Below, in pieces: positions 14,485-23,973 of a stretch of 64,000 bases of DNA. Source of the stretch: Desulfobacillus sp041396245. GTDB lineage: Bacteria; Pseudomonadota; Gammaproteobacteria; Burkholderiales; Rhodocyclaceae. A program made the translations under genes and the position numbers. The number at the start of each line of letters is the position of its first letter. Position 1 is the first letter of the stretch. Below the pieces are notes generated by a model. That model saw only the letters and a list, made by a program, of their open reading frames with translations. It searched no databases and was not told the origin of the DNA. Where the stretch lies: the NCBI GenBank assembly GCA_041396245.1, contig JAWKYW010000010.1, positions 47,607 through 111,606 of the forward strand, in the 5' to 3' direction.

Positions 14485-15771
14485 ATGCGACACGAAGGGA
14501 GCCGGTTCGCCGCGCTGATCGCTTTCCTCCTCCTGCCGCTGGTCGCGGCGGCGCAGCCGCACGCCGATCACGCCACGCAGAAGGATGACGCCCAGGCCCG
14601 CCGACAGCGCGCCTGGGACGCGCGCCTGGCGGTGGCCTCGCCGCTATCCGTGGGGGCGACGCTCGATGCGGAAGGCCGGCTTTGGCTGGCGCGGGTGGAC
14701 GATCGGCGCCTGCGCGTGTCGCACTCGACCGACCGCGGACTGAGCTTTTCCTCCGCGGTGGCCGTCACGCCGCAATCCATGGCCGTCCTGGCGGACGCCG
14801 AAAACCGGCCGAAGATCGCCGTCGGCGCCGACGGCATCATTCACGTCTCGTGGACGCAAGGCCTCGCCAAGCCGATGTCGGCTGATATCCGCTACGCCCG
14901 CTCCATCGACGGCGGCAGAAGCTTCGCACCGCCGCTCATCCTCAACGACGACCGCCAGGTTGTCAGCCACCGCTTCGATGCGCTGGCCATCGATGACCGA
15001 AGGAAATCCCTGCGGGACGGGCGCGGCCGTGTCGCCGTGGTCTGGCTCGACGCCCGCAGCCGCAACGAAAAGACGGTCGGCAAATCGCCGCAGACCGATG
15101 TCGGCCTTTATGCCGCGCTGTCGGAGGACGGCGGCGCCACCTTCGGCCGCAACCGCAAGGTAGCCGATCACAGTTGCCAGTGCTGCCGCACCGCCCTGGC
15201 ATGGACCCGCTCGGGTCCGGTCGCCTTCTGGCGCCATGTCTTCGGCCGCAACATCCGCGACTTCGCCATCGCCGCGCTCGACGACGGCCCGCTGCTGCGC
15301 GTCACCGACGACGAATGGGAGATCGACGGCTGTCCGCATCACGGCGGCGGCATTGCCGCCGACGGCCGCGGCAACCTGCACATTGCCTGGTTTACCAACG
15401 GTGGGAAGCGCAAGGGCATCTTTTACCGCCGTATTGCGCAGGCTGACTTTTCGAAAGCGGCCGCCACCCTCGATATGAGCGAACCGCTGGCGCTGGGCGA
15501 TCCCGCCCGCCAGGCCGGCCACCCTGCCGTGGCGGCGGACGGAGACCGTGTGCTGCTGACCTGGCGCGAGTTTGACGGCCAGCGCTTCTCGGCGTGGGCA
15601 ATGTTTTCGCAGGATGCCGGACAGAGCTGGGGGGCGCCGCAAAAGCTGGCCGAGGCGGCGCAGCAAGCCGATTTCACGCTGCCGCTCCTCGACGCGCGCC
15701 AGGCGCTGGTGGTGTGGAATACGGCCGTCGAGGGGCTGCGCGTGCTGCCGGCGGCGGAGGGACGGCCGTGA
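14485..15771 (+). CDS. Exported Asp-box (BNR/sialidase-like) beta-propeller protein with Cys-rich site
   Basis: A 428-residue exported protein; the signal peptide is RFAALIAFLLLPLVAAA-QP. At least four Asp-box repeats (S-x-D-x-G-x-[SFW]) are visible: STDRGLSF, SIDGGRSF, SEDGGATF and SQDAGQSW, giving a sialidase-like propeller. The sialidase active-site arginine motif was not found, so enzymatic sialidase activity is unlikely. Unusual features are Cys231, Cys233 and Cys234 in SCQCCR, and Cys283-His285-His286 in DGCPHHGGG, which could form a metal or redox site. Its stop overlaps the thioredoxin-like gene start (GTGA), and a TonB receptor follows. Suggested role: periplasmic partner in metal acquisition. 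Confidence 0.7.
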   Translation: MRHEGSRFAALIAFLLLPLVAAAQPHADHATQKDDAQARRQRAWDARLAVASPLSVGATLDAEGRLWLARVDDRRLRVSHSTDRGLSFSSAVAVTPQSMAVLADAENRPKIAVGADGIIHVSWTQGLAKPMSADIRYARSIDGGRSFAPPLILNDDRQVVSHRFDALAIDDRRKSLRDGRGRVAVVWLDARSRNEKTVGKSPQTDVGLYAALSEDGGATFGRNRKVADHSCQCCRTALAWTRSGPVAFWRHVFGRNIRDFAIAALDDGPLLRVTDDEWEIDGCPHHGGGIAADGRGNLHIAWFTNGGKRKGIFYRRIAQADFSKAAATLDMSEPLALGDPARQAGHPAVAADGDRVLLTWREFDGQRFSAWAMFSQDAGQSWGAPQKLAEAAQQADFTLPLLDARQALVVWNTAVEGLRVLPAAEGRP

Positions 15772-16247
15772 GGCGCGCCTGCCTCGCCGTGCTGTTCGCG
15801 CTGGCCGCAGCTGCCTCGTCCGCGGGCGAGCTGCGACCGTTCACCGCGGACAGCCTGGCGTCGATCCGGAAGCAGCACGCCGGCCGTCCCTTCATCCTCA
15901 CCCTCTGGTCGCTCACCTGCCACCACTGCGCGAAGGAGCTGCAGGCGCTCGGCAGGCTTGTTCGCGCCGAACCCGAGCTGCCGCTGGCGATCGTGTCCAC
16001 CGACAGCCCGGTTGAGGCGCAAGCAATCAGGGCCGCGCTGCAGCGCTTCGGGCTGGCGCGCATCGACACCTGGGTCTTCGCCGATGCGGTGCCGGAGCGC
16101 CTGCGCTACGCCATCGACCCAACCTGGCGTGGCGAACTGCCGAGAACCTATCTGTTCGACGCCGCGCACCGACGCACGGCGCATTCCGGCCTGCTCGACG
16201 AATCGCGGCTGAAGGAATGGCTCGCGCGCCAGCGGGCGGGCGGCTGA
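15768..16247 (+). CDS. Thioredoxin-like (TlpA/ResA-type) periplasmic protein
   Basis: A 159-residue exported protein with a signal peptide (residues 1-19) and a thioredoxin-like fold. The active site is Cys51-His-His-Cys54 in LTCHHCAKEL, followed by a cis-Pro-like LPRTYLFD (about residues 125-132). A CHHC site is unusual compared with the CEPC or CPPC of TlpA/ResA, and could act in disulfide reduction or copper transfer. It overlaps the preceding gene by 4 bases and lies 23 bases upstream of the TonB receptor, so the three are probably one operon. Confidence 0.8.
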   Translation: MRRACLAVLFALAAAASSAGELRPFTADSLASIRKQHAGRPFILTLWSLTCHHCAKELQALGRLVRAEPELPLAIVSTDSPVEAQAIRAALQRFGLARIDTWVFADAVPERLRYAIDPTWRGELPRTYLFDAAHRRTAHSGLLDESRLKEWLARQRAGG

Positions 16248-16270
16248 CCTTTTTTCTCAGGGGAGTGCAC

Positions 16271-18529
16271 ATGAAACAACAACCGATCGTCCTGGCGACG
16301 CTGCTCGCACTGGGCGCACCTGCCCTCGCAGCGGCCGACGGCGGCGAATCGGCGCTGCCGGAAATGACCGTGAGCGGATCGCGGCCGGCCTTCGCGCCGA
16401 GCCTGCCGGCAGTGACCGAGGGCATTACGGCGGAACGGCTGGCCGAACAGAACGTGATCAACGTCGAGGACGGCCTGCGCTACATGCCCAGCCTGCTGGT
16501 GCGCAAGCGCTTCATCGGCGACCGCAACGGCGTGGTCGCCTCGCGCAGCTCGAGCACGCGGCAAGGCGCGCGTTCATTGGCCTATGTCGACGGCATGCTG
16601 ATTTCCAACCTGCTCGGCAACAGCTTTTCCAACACGCCGCGCTGGGGCATGGTGGCGCCGGAGGAAATCGAGCGGATGGACGTGGCCTACGGCCCCTACT
16701 CGGCGCTCTATCCCGGCAACGCCATGGGCGCCACGGTGCTGATGACGACACGCACGCCACGGGCGCTGGAAGGCAGCGGCCGCGTCCAGGTGTTTTCGCA
16801 GCACTACGATTACTATCGCACCGACGACGTCTTCTCCGGCCATCAGGAATCCGCCACGCTGGGCAGCCGCCACGGCGCCTTCTCCTGGTTCGTCTCGGCC
16901 AGCCATATCGAAAACCGCAGCCATCCCCAGGGCTGGGCGACGGCGACCCAATCGACCACGCCGGCCGGCGGCGGCGACACGGTCGTCACCGGTTTCGACC
17001 GGGACATCGACCCCTCGGGCAGGAATCGCATCATCTTCGGCGCCACCAGCATCGACGAATCGCGCCAGGACAACTTCAAGGTCAAGCTGGGCTATGACCT
17101 GATGCCCTGGCTCAAGCTGACCTATCTGTTCGGGCACTGGCGCAACGACTCCGACGTTTCCGTGGACAGCTATCTGCGCAACGCCGCGGGCGGCGCCGTC
17201 TATTCGGGCAACGTGAACATCGATGGCTTCCGCTATGCGATCAGCGGGGCCGCCATGAGGCCAAGCCTGCGCGACGAGACGCACAACCTGCACGGCCTGT
17301 CGCTGCGCACGGACACGCGCGGCGAATGGAACTTCGAGGCGGCGCTGACGCATTACGACTTCGCCACCGACCGGACGCGCCAGCCCTCCACGGCCCTGCC
17401 TGCCGCCGCGGCCGGCGGGGCCGGCAGGGTTTCCTACAGCGACGGCACGGGCTGGCGTACCGCCGACGCCAAGGCCGTCTGGCGTCCGGCCGGCAGCGGC
17501 CACGAGCTGACCTTCGGCGCCCACTACGACCGCTACATCCTGAAAACGCTGACCTTGAATGCAACCGACTGGATCGCGGCCGCCACGACCACGCGCAACG
17601 GCTTTTTCGGCGGCGAGACCGCCACTTCCGCCCTGTTCATCCAGGATGCCTGGAATTTCCTGCCGCGCTGGACGTTGACCGCGGGGGTGCGCTACGAACG
17701 CTGGCGTGCTTTCGACGGCGAGCGCGCCAACGCCACCAGCACGCTGGCCTACGCGTCGCGCAAGGAGTCCTTCCTGTCGCCCCGGCTGTCCCTCAGCCAT
17801 GACCTTGACGAGCGCTGGCGCCTGCGCGCTTCCCTTGGCCGGGCCTGGCGCATGCCGACGGTGAGCGAGCTGTTCCAGGGATCGATATCGGCCGGCAGCA
17901 TCATCAACAGCGATCCCAACCTGCGCGCCGAGCGTGCCACCTCGGCAGAGCTGACCGCGGAGCGCGCCCTGGACAACGGCATGCTGCGCCTGACGCTGTT
18001 CCGCGACGACGTGCGCGACACCCTCTTTTCCCAGACCAACGTCACGGTGTTCCCCAACGTCACCAACATCCAGAACATCGACAAGGTCCGCACCGACGGC
18101 ATCGAGCTTGCCTACAACGCGGAAAATGTTCTCGTTCGCGGCCTCGACGTCTCGGGCGGGCTGACCTATGCCGACGCTGAAATCCTGAAGAACGACAAAT
18201 TTCCGGCCAGCGTGGGCGAGCGCATGCCGCGCATCCCGGACTGGCGCCTGAACGCCAGCGCGACCTGGCGGCAGAGCGAGAAGCTGTCGTGGACGCTCGG
18301 CCTGCGCCACAGCGGCCGCCAGTACAACACGCTCGACGGAACCGACATCAACCCCGACACCTATGGCGGCACCAGTCGCTATACGTTGTGGGATGCGCGG
18401 GTGAACTGGACGCTGGACAAGCAAGTCCACCTCGCCCTTGGTGTGGACAACCTGACCGACCGGCGCGCTTTCGTACACCATCCGTACCCGGCCAGGACCT
18501 GGCTGCTGGAACTGCGTGGCACGCTCTGA
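16271..18529 (+). CDS. TonB-dependent outer-membrane receptor
   Basis: A 752-residue receptor: signal peptide ending near residue 22 (LAAADGG), a TonB-box-like segment LPEMTVSG (about 32-39), a plug domain (residues about 45-175, with VDGMLISNLLGN and IERMDVAYGPYSALYPGNAMG) and a 22-strand barrel ending in LELRGTL. It imports a large or scarce ligand through the outer membrane using TonB. The substrate is unknown; the thioredoxin-like partner and PCu(A)C chaperone nearby suggest a metal, possibly copper. The ATG at 16271 follows GGGGAG, a good ribosome site. Confidence 0.92.
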   Translation: MKQQPIVLATLLALGAPALAAADGGESALPEMTVSGSRPAFAPSLPAVTEGITAERLAEQNVINVEDGLRYMPSLLVRKRFIGDRNGVVASRSSSTRQGARSLAYVDGMLISNLLGNSFSNTPRWGMVAPEEIERMDVAYGPYSALYPGNAMGATVLMTTRTPRALEGSGRVQVFSQHYDYYRTDDVFSGHQESATLGSRHGAFSWFVSASHIENRSHPQGWATATQSTTPAGGGDTVVTGFDRDIDPSGRNRIIFGATSIDESRQDNFKVKLGYDLMPWLKLTYLFGHWRNDSDVSVDSYLRNAAGGAVYSGNVNIDGFRYAISGAAMRPSLRDETHNLHGLSLRTDTRGEWNFEAALTHYDFATDRTRQPSTALPAAAAGGAGRVSYSDGTGWRTADAKAVWRPAGSGHELTFGAHYDRYILKTLTLNATDWIAAATTTRNGFFGGETATSALFIQDAWNFLPRWTLTAGVRYERWRAFDGERANATSTLAYASRKESFLSPRLSLSHDLDERWRLRASLGRAWRMPTVSELFQGSISAGSIINSDPNLRAERATSAELTAERALDNGMLRLTLFRDDVRDTLFSQTNVTVFPNVTNIQNIDKVRTDGIELAYNAENVLVRGLDVSGGLTYADAEILKNDKFPASVGERMPRIPDWRLNASATWRQSEKLSWTLGLRHSGRQYNTLDGTDINPDTYGGTSRYTLWDARVNWTLDKQVHLALGVDNLTDRRAFVHHPYPARTWLLELRGTL

Positions 18530-19145
18530 GGCTCCCGGCGCGGGGCGCTTCGCTGGCCTGGTCATCGTGACCCTGCTGCATGGTATGGCGCTGTATGGCC
18601 TTTGGAGCCATCGCGTCCTGGTGGTTCCGGATGAGATGGTGACGCTGTTCGTTGACACCGTCGCCTTGCCACCGCTGCCGCCGAAAGAGCTCCCGCAGCC
18701 AACCCGCCTGGAAAAGCCGAAGCCGGTAAAAAGGCCCAGACCGGCGGAGAAGCCGGGACCGCAGCAATTGGTGTCGGAAGCACCTGTCGTCACGCCCGCC
18801 GAAACCGTGGCGCCGCCACCGCCGCAGGTCGATATTCCGCCGTCCAGGCCGGTCGGCCCGGTGACATTGAGCTCGGAGCTTGCCGTGTCCTGCCCCGAGC
18901 GCGGCGCGCCGGTCTACCCGCCGATCTCGCGCCGCCTGGGCGAGGAAGGCAAGGTGGTGCTGCGCGTTGAACTCGACGAGCAGGGGCGCGTCAGCTCGGC
19001 GCGCGTGTCGACGGCCAGCGGCTTCTCGCGCCTGGACGCGGCGGCGCTGGCTGCCGTCAAGGCCTGGCGCTGCACGCCGGCGCGGCGCGACGGCCAGCCG
19101 GTGCGCGCCGTCGCCCTGCAGCCGTTCAGGTTCGTGCTGCAATGA
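18516..19145 (+). CDS. tonB: TonB energy-transducing protein
   Basis: A 209-residue protein: N-terminal membrane anchor (LVIVTLLHGMALYGLW, about residues 15-30), a Pro/Lys-rich periplasm-spanning linker (residues 52-120) and a C-terminal TonB domain with YPPISRRLGEEGKVVLRV and the closing AVKAWRCTPARRDG. It couples the ExbB-ExbD proton channel to outer-membrane receptors. The GTG start overlaps the receptor stop by 14 bases. The linkage with the receptor upstream suggests a dedicated system. Confidence 0.9.
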   Translation: MARSEAPGAGRFAGLVIVTLLHGMALYGLWSHRVLVVPDEMVTLFVDTVALPPLPPKELPQPTRLEKPKPVKRPRPAEKPGPQQLVSEAPVVTPAETVAPPPPQVDIPPSRPVGPVTLSSELAVSCPERGAPVYPPISRRLGEEGKVVLRVELDEQGRVSSARVSTASGFSRLDAAALAAVKAWRCTPARRDGQPVRAVALQPFRFVLQ

Positions 19146-19192
19146 ACATGGCGCCGTAGTGCGCAGACTGACTTTTACTTGAGGGACGCAAC

Positions 19193-19924
19193 ATGAATGA
19201 GAGCCTCGGCTTCGCCCACTTCCTTGCCCGGACCGACGGCGTCGGACGCATCGTGCTGTTCCTGCTGCTCGCGCTTTCGCTGGCGAGCTGGTACCTGATC
19301 GTCACCAAGAGCCTGGCGAACGTTCTCGCCGGGCGGCGCGCGGCGGCATTCCTGCGCCGCTTCTGGGAAGCCGGCTCGCTGGCGGAGGCGAGGCAGATGC
19401 TGGAGACGCAAGGCGCGGACAACGCCTTCGCCGAAGCGGCGCGGCAGGCGCTGGGCGCGGCCGAGGAAGATCGCGCCCAGCAGGGGCTGCACCGGCTCGC
19501 CGCCGCCGGGGGACTGGGCGAATACCTGACGCGGGTGTTGCGCAACGCCATCGACCAGGAAGCGGCGCGCGTCGAGCACGGCCTCACCGTGCTGGCCTCG
19601 ACGGCCTCCGCCGCGCCCTTCATCGGACTGTTCGGCACGGTCTGGGGCATCTACCACGCCCTGGTGCAGATCGGCATGAGCGGGCAGGGCACGCTGGACA
19701 AGGTGGCCGGCCCCGTCGGCGAGGCGCTGATCATGACGGCGCTGGGCCTGGTCGTGGCGATCCCGGCGGTGCTGGCCTACAACGCCTTCAACCGGCGCAA
19801 CCGCATCTGGCTGGCACGGCTGGACGCCTTCGCCCACGACCTGTATGCACTGATCACGGTCGGCACCAGGGCCAACGGCCCGGCCGGGGAGGCGCGTCAA
19901 CTGCGTGCCGCCGTGGCGCGTTAA
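19193..19924 (+). CDS. exbB: ExbB/MotA/TolQ-family proton channel protein
   Basis: A 243-residue inner-membrane protein with three predicted helices: about 19-37, 135-158 (ASTASAAPFIGLFGTVWGIY) and 178-199 (LIMTALGLVVAIPAVLAYNAF). The order of segments and the large cytoplasmic loop fit ExbB rather than TolQ. Partner genes on both sides (tonB, exbD) support the assignment. The ATG at 19193 follows GAGGGACGC. Confidence 0.93.
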   Translation: MNESLGFAHFLARTDGVGRIVLFLLLALSLASWYLIVTKSLANVLAGRRAAAFLRRFWEAGSLAEARQMLETQGADNAFAEAARQALGAAEEDRAQQGLHRLAAAGGLGEYLTRVLRNAIDQEAARVEHGLTVLASTASAAPFIGLFGTVWGIYHALVQIGMSGQGTLDKVAGPVGEALIMTALGLVVAIPAVLAYNAFNRRNRIWLARLDAFAHDLYALITVGTRANGPAGEARQLRAAVAR

Positions 19925-19943
19925 TTGACTGGCTGGAGGCGGC

Positions 19944-20366
19944 ATGGCATTCGGCAGTTTCAATAACGCGGCGCGCCAGGCGCCGCTGGCGGAGATCAAC
20001 GTGGTGCCGCTGGTGGACGTGATGCTGGTGCTGCTGGTGATCTTCATCGTCACGGCGCCGCTGCTCACCCACTCGGTGAAGATCGACCTGCCGAAGGCGG
20101 CGAGCAGCCCGAACATCACCCGGCCCGAGCACGTCCAGCTCGGCATCCGCGAGGACGGCAGCCTGCACTGGAATGGCGTCGCGGTTGAGATGGATGAGCT
20201 GGAATCGCATTTTTCCGCCGCCGCCATGCAGCAGCCGCAGCCGGAACTGCACATCCGCGCCGATCGCCACGTGCATTACGAGCGCGTCGCCCAGGTGATG
20301 TCGGCGGCGGCCCGGGCCGGTCTGGTGCGCATCGGCTTCGTCACCGATCCGTCGCGGACGCCCTGA
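19944..20366 (+). CDS. exbD: ExbD/TolR-family biopolymer transport protein
   Basis: A 140-residue protein with one membrane helix (about residues 17-38, INVVPLVDVMLVLLVIFIVT). The aspartate in PLVDVMLVLL is the conserved proton-carrying residue. The periplasmic part is small. It completes the TonB-ExbB-ExbD set and lies 19 bases after exbB with GGAGGCGGC upstream. Confidence 0.93.
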   Translation: MAFGSFNNAARQAPLAEINVVPLVDVMLVLLVIFIVTAPLLTHSVKIDLPKAASSPNITRPEHVQLGIREDGSLHWNGVAVEMDELESHFSAAAMQQPQPELHIRADRHVHYERVAQVMSAAARAGLVRIGFVTDPSRTP

Positions 20367-20413
20367 AGCGGTTCGGTTACAATTTTCCCCAACCATCACA
20401 AGGAGCGTATCAA

Positions 20414-20887
20414 ATGAAGAAAGCGATCATCACCGCCCTCGGCCTGGCCGTTCTATCCATCCCGGCCCTGGCCGAGGTGACCGTCAAGGATTCCTGGGTG
20501 CGCGGCACCACCCCGGCGCAGAAGGCCACCGGCGCCTTCATGGAGATCACCAGCAGCGAGGCGGCGGCGCTGCTCTCGGCCTCGAGCCCCGTCGCCGGCG
20601 TGGTGGAGATCCACACCATGAAAATGGAGGACGGCGTGATGAAGATGCGTGCACTGCCGAAACTGGATTTGCCTGCGGGCAAGGCCGTCAAGCTCGCGCC
20701 GGGCGGCAATCACGTCATGCTGATGGACCTGAAGCAACAGATGAAGCCGGGCGACATGGTGCCGATCACCCTGAAAGTCGAGGGCGCGGACAAGAAGGTG
20801 CAAACGCTCGAAATCAAGGCGCAGGTGCGCGACCTCGCCACGCCGGCAACCATGGACAAGGGCCATGGCCACGGCATGAAGCACTGA
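20414..20887 (+). CDS. Periplasmic copper chaperone PCu(A)C
   Basis: A 157-residue exported protein with signal peptide cut near ALA-EV (residue 20). The copper motif H-x10-M-x21-H-x-M is complete: His67, Met78, His100 and Met102, with exact spacings of 10 and 21. A His/Met-rich tail (KGHGHGMKH) may also bind copper. PCu(A)C proteins deliver Cu(I) to the CuA or CuB site of cytochrome oxidases. A TACAAT -10-like box at 20378-20383 suggests its own promoter, and a strong terminator follows. Its location after the TonB set is the best evidence that the locus handles copper. Confidence 0.9.
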   Translation: MKKAIITALGLAVLSIPALAEVTVKDSWVRGTTPAQKATGAFMEITSSEAAALLSASSPVAGVVEIHTMKMEDGVMKMRALPKLDLPAGKAVKLAPGGNHVMLMDLKQQMKPGDMVPITLKVEGADKKVQTLEIKAQVRDLATPATMDKGHGHGMKH

Positions 20888-20899
20888 GCCGCTTGCCTG

Positions 20900-20930
20900 A
20901 AAAAACGGCGCCCGCGGGCGCCGTTTTTTT
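20900..20930. terminator. Bidirectional intrinsic terminator
   Basis: A perfect 8-bp stem CGGCGCCC-GC-GGGCGCCG (20906-20923) has six A on the left and seven T on the right, so it can end transcription from both the copper chaperone and the convergent RND pump gene. The stop of the RND gene lies in the T-tract. Confidence 0.92.
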
Positions 20931-23900
20931 ACGCCCGCCGCGCCCGCCGGCTTTCCACCAGCGAATACACCGCCGGCACCACCACCAGCGTCAGCAGGGT
21001 CGATGAGATCATGCCGCCGATGACGGCGATCGACAGGGGCTGGTTGGTCTCGGCGCCGGCGCCCAGGCCCAGCGCCGCCGGGAAAAGGGCGAGGATCAGC
21101 GTGGCCGAGGTCATCAATACCGGCCGCATGCGGATCGGGCAGGCGTCGCGCAGCGCCGCGTCGACCGCCATGCCTTCGATGCGGCGCTGGTTGGTGAGGT
21201 CCACCAGCAGGATCGAGTTCTTCGCCACCAGGCCGATCAGCAGGACGAGGCCGATCATCGAGTAGATGTTGAGCGTCTGGCCGGTGGCCCACAGCGCCGC
21301 CACGCCGCCGATGATGGCGAGCGGCTGCGCCAGCATGATGATGGCCGGCTGCAGGAAGGAATTGAACTGGCTGGCGAGCACCATGTAGAGCAGCACCAGC
21401 GCCAGCGAGAAGGCGAAAATCATGTACTTCTGCGTCTTGCCGAACTCCTCCGCCTGGCCGATGAACTTGATCTGGTAGCCCACCGGCAGGAGTTCGGCGG
21501 CGGCCTGCCTCACCTTGCCGACGGCCTCGCCGAGGGGAAGGGAGGGCGTGGCATAGAAGGTGGCGGCGTACTGCAGGTCGAAGCGCCCGATCACCGCCGG
21601 GCCGAGACGCTCGCTGAACGAGGCGACGCTGTCCAGCCGCACCAATTTGCCGTCTTTCGCGCGCAGCCAGATCTTCGAGAGATCGGACGGCTGGGCGAAC
21701 TCGCCCTCGCGCGCCTTGACGCGGATGTCGTAGCGCTGGCCGTCGCCGGGCTCGTCGTTGAACTTGGCGATGTCGATGCCGCCGGTGAGCATGTTGACGG
21801 CGAGCGCCACGTCCTGCGAGCTGAGCCGGGCGGTGGCGATGCGTGCACGGTCGGGCTGGAAGACGAGCTGCGGCAGGTCGAGCTGCAGGTCGGTGTCGAG
21901 CCGGCCGATGTCGGGTTCCAGCGCCAGCCGCTGCTGCAGCGCGCGGGCGTGGCGGCCGACTTCCTGCAGGTTCTCCCCGGCCAGCACGAACTGCAGCGGT
22001 TCGCCGCGCTGGCCGCCGACGATGGGGTAGGGCGCGGCAAAGACGCGCGCGCCGGGCACGGAGGAGAGTTCGCCGCGCAGCTTGCGCAGCAGCGCCTGCT
22101 GGCTGACCTCGCGCTCCTGGCGCGGCACCATGCGCACCACCACCAGGCCCTGATTGACCTGGCCGGCCGAGCCGAAGCCGATCAGGGCGAACTCGGTGAC
22201 GACCTCCTTGTGGCGGAAAAGGATCGCCTCGACCATGCGCAGGCGGCTGTCGGTGTAGTCGATGCTCGAGCCGAGCGGCGCACGCAGGCGCACCATGAAG
22301 CGGCCTTCGTCCTGCTCCGGCGTGAAGGTCTTGCCGATGCTGGCGAAGAAGAAAACGCTGCTGGCGACCGCCGCCAGGGTCAGCACGACGACCTTCCAGC
22401 GGTGGTCGAGTGCGGCGTCGAGCAGGCGGCGATAGAGCCGCTCCATGCCGCCGAGGATGCCGTCGAGCAGGTGGTAGGCGCGGCCGTGGGATTTCTGCAC
22501 CCTGAGGTAGCGCGAGCACAGCATCGGCGTCAGCGTCAGCGAGACGAACAGCGACACCAGCACGCCGAAGGTGACGACCACGGCGAAGGAACGGAAGAAC
22601 TGGCCGATGATGCCGGAGAGGAAGATCACCGGCGCGAAGATCGCCACCAGCGACAGCGTCGCCGCGATGACGGCGAAGACCACCTCGCGGCTGCCGTTGA
22701 CGGCGGCGGCGACCGGATCGGGATCGATCGCCTCGCGATGGCGGAAAATGTTCTCGAGCACGACGATGGCGTCGTCGACGACCACCCCGATCAGGAGCAG
22801 CAGCGCCAGCAGGGTGAGGGAGTTGAGCGTGTAGCCGAAGAAGTAGATGACGGCGATGGCGCCCATCAGCGAGACGGGAATCGCCAGGGCGATGATCAGG
22901 GTGGAGCGCAGCGAACGCAGGAAGAACCACACCACCAGCGAAGCCAGCAGCGTGCCCTCGATCAGATGCTGCTTGAGCGAACCGATGATCTCCTGGATGA
23001 AGACGGCGTCGTTGGAGACGACGGTGATGCGCATGCCCGGCGGCAGCTGCGGGCGGATCTCGTTCTCCAGCCGCGCCAGCACCGCCTCGGCGATGGCGAC
23101 CGTGTTGGTGTTGGCCACCTTGACGATGCCGAGGCCGACGGTGGTTTCGCCGTTGAAGCGGGCGAGCTGGCGGTTGTCGGCGAGGCCATCCTCGACTTCG
23201 GCCACGTCGGAGAGCCGCACGGGATAGCCGCCCTTGTAGCCGAGGATCATGCCGGCCAGATCGTCGATGCGGTGAAACTCCAGGTCGAGCTTGACCAGCG
23301 CCTCCGTCGCCTGGCCGACGAGGAAGCCGCCGGCGAGCTGGACGTGTTCCTTCGCAAACGCCTCGGCGATGTCCTGCGCCGTGATGCCGTGCGAGGCCAT
23401 GCGCGCCGGCAGCAGGTTCACGCGGATGGTGCGGTCGCGCCGCCCGCCGAGGCGCACCTCGCCGACGCCGTCGATGGTCTCCAGCCGCTTCTTGACGACG
23501 TTGGCGGCGTACTGGTTGAGCTGCTGCTGGGTGCGGTCGCCCTGCAGCGCCAGCCACATGATCGGCATGGTGTTGGTTTCCACCTTGGCCACCACCGGCG
23601 GATCGGCATCGTTCGGCAGGCGGCGCAGTACCTGGTTGAGCTTGGCCTGCACCTCGTTGAAGGCGATGTCGACGTCCTTTTCCAGGGCGAAGGTGATGTT
23701 GACGCGGGAGATGCCGGGCGAGGAGGTGGACTGGATGTGCTCGATGCCCGGCACCGTGTTGGCGGCGGATTCGACGAGGTTGGTGACGCTGGCGTCGACG
23801 ATGTCCGGGTTGGCGCCCTTCACCGTGGTGCTGACCGAGATGACGGGAAACTCGATGTAGGGAAAGCGGTCCATGCCGATGCGCTGGTAGGCGATGAGGC

Positions 23901-23973
23901 CGAACAGCACCAGCACGGCATTCAGCATCCACGCCAGGACGTGGCGCCTGACGGAAAGCTCGGGCAGCGTCAT
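20929..23973 (-). CDS. RND multidrug efflux transporter (HAE-1 family, AcrB/MexF-like)
   Basis: A 1014-residue inner-membrane pump with two halves of six helices and large periplasmic loops. TM4 carries the GVVVDDAIVVLENIFRH proton-relay signature with paired aspartates typical of hydrophobe (HAE-1) exporters rather than the metal (HME) type seen at 56-59 kb. It is slightly short for the family (about 1020-1050). Its ATG overlaps the stop of the membrane-fusion gene (ATGA). No outer-membrane channel gene is adjacent. Substrates are not predictable. Confidence 0.9.
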   Translation of the reverse strand: MTLPELSVRRHVLAWMLNAVLVLFGLIAYQRIGMDRFPYIEFPVISVSTTVKGANPDIVDASVTNLVESAANTVPGIEHIQSTSSPGISRVNITFALEKDVDIAFNEVQAKLNQVLRRLPNDADPPVVAKVETNTMPIMWLALQGDRTQQQLNQYAANVVKKRLETIDGVGEVRLGGRRDRTIRVNLLPARMASHGITAQDIAEAFAKEHVQLAGGFLVGQATEALVKLDLEFHRIDDLAGMILGYKGGYPVRLSDVAEVEDGLADNRQLARFNGETTVGLGIVKVANTNTVAIAEAVLARLENEIRPQLPPGMRITVVSNDAVFIQEIIGSLKQHLIEGTLLASLVVWFFLRSLRSTLIIALAIPVSLMGAIAVIYFFGYTLNSLTLLALLLLIGVVVDDAIVVLENIFRHREAIDPDPVAAAVNGSREVVFAVIAATLSLVAIFAPVIFLSGIIGQFFRSFAVVVTFGVLVSLFVSLTLTPMLCSRYLRVQKSHGRAYHLLDGILGGMERLYRRLLDAALDHRWKVVVLTLAAVASSVFFFASIGKTFTPEQDEGRFMVRLRAPLGSSIDYTDSRLRMVEAILFRHKEVVTEFALIGFGSAGQVNQGLVVVRMVPRQEREVSQQALLRKLRGELSSVPGARVFAAPYPIVGGQRGEPLQFVLAGENLQEVGRHARALQQRLALEPDIGRLDTDLQLDLPQLVFQPDRARIATARLSSQDVALAVNMLTGGIDIAKFNDEPGDGQRYDIRVKAREGEFAQPSDLSKIWLRAKDGKLVRLDSVASFSERLGPAVIGRFDLQYAATFYATPSLPLGEAVGKVRQAAAELLPVGYQIKFIGQAEEFGKTQKYMIFAFSLALVLLYMVLASQFNSFLQPAIIMLAQPLAIIGGVAALWATGQTLNIYSMIGLVLLIGLVAKNSILLVDLTNQRRIEGMAVDAALRDACPIRMRPVLMTSATLILALFPAALGLGAGAETNQPLSIAVIGGMISSTLLTLVVVPAVYSLVESRRARRA

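Noticed and set aside
14485..15771. Naming the Asp-box protein a sialidase
   Set aside because: Asp boxes are shared by many propeller proteins; no catalytic arginine motif or sialic-acid genes are near.
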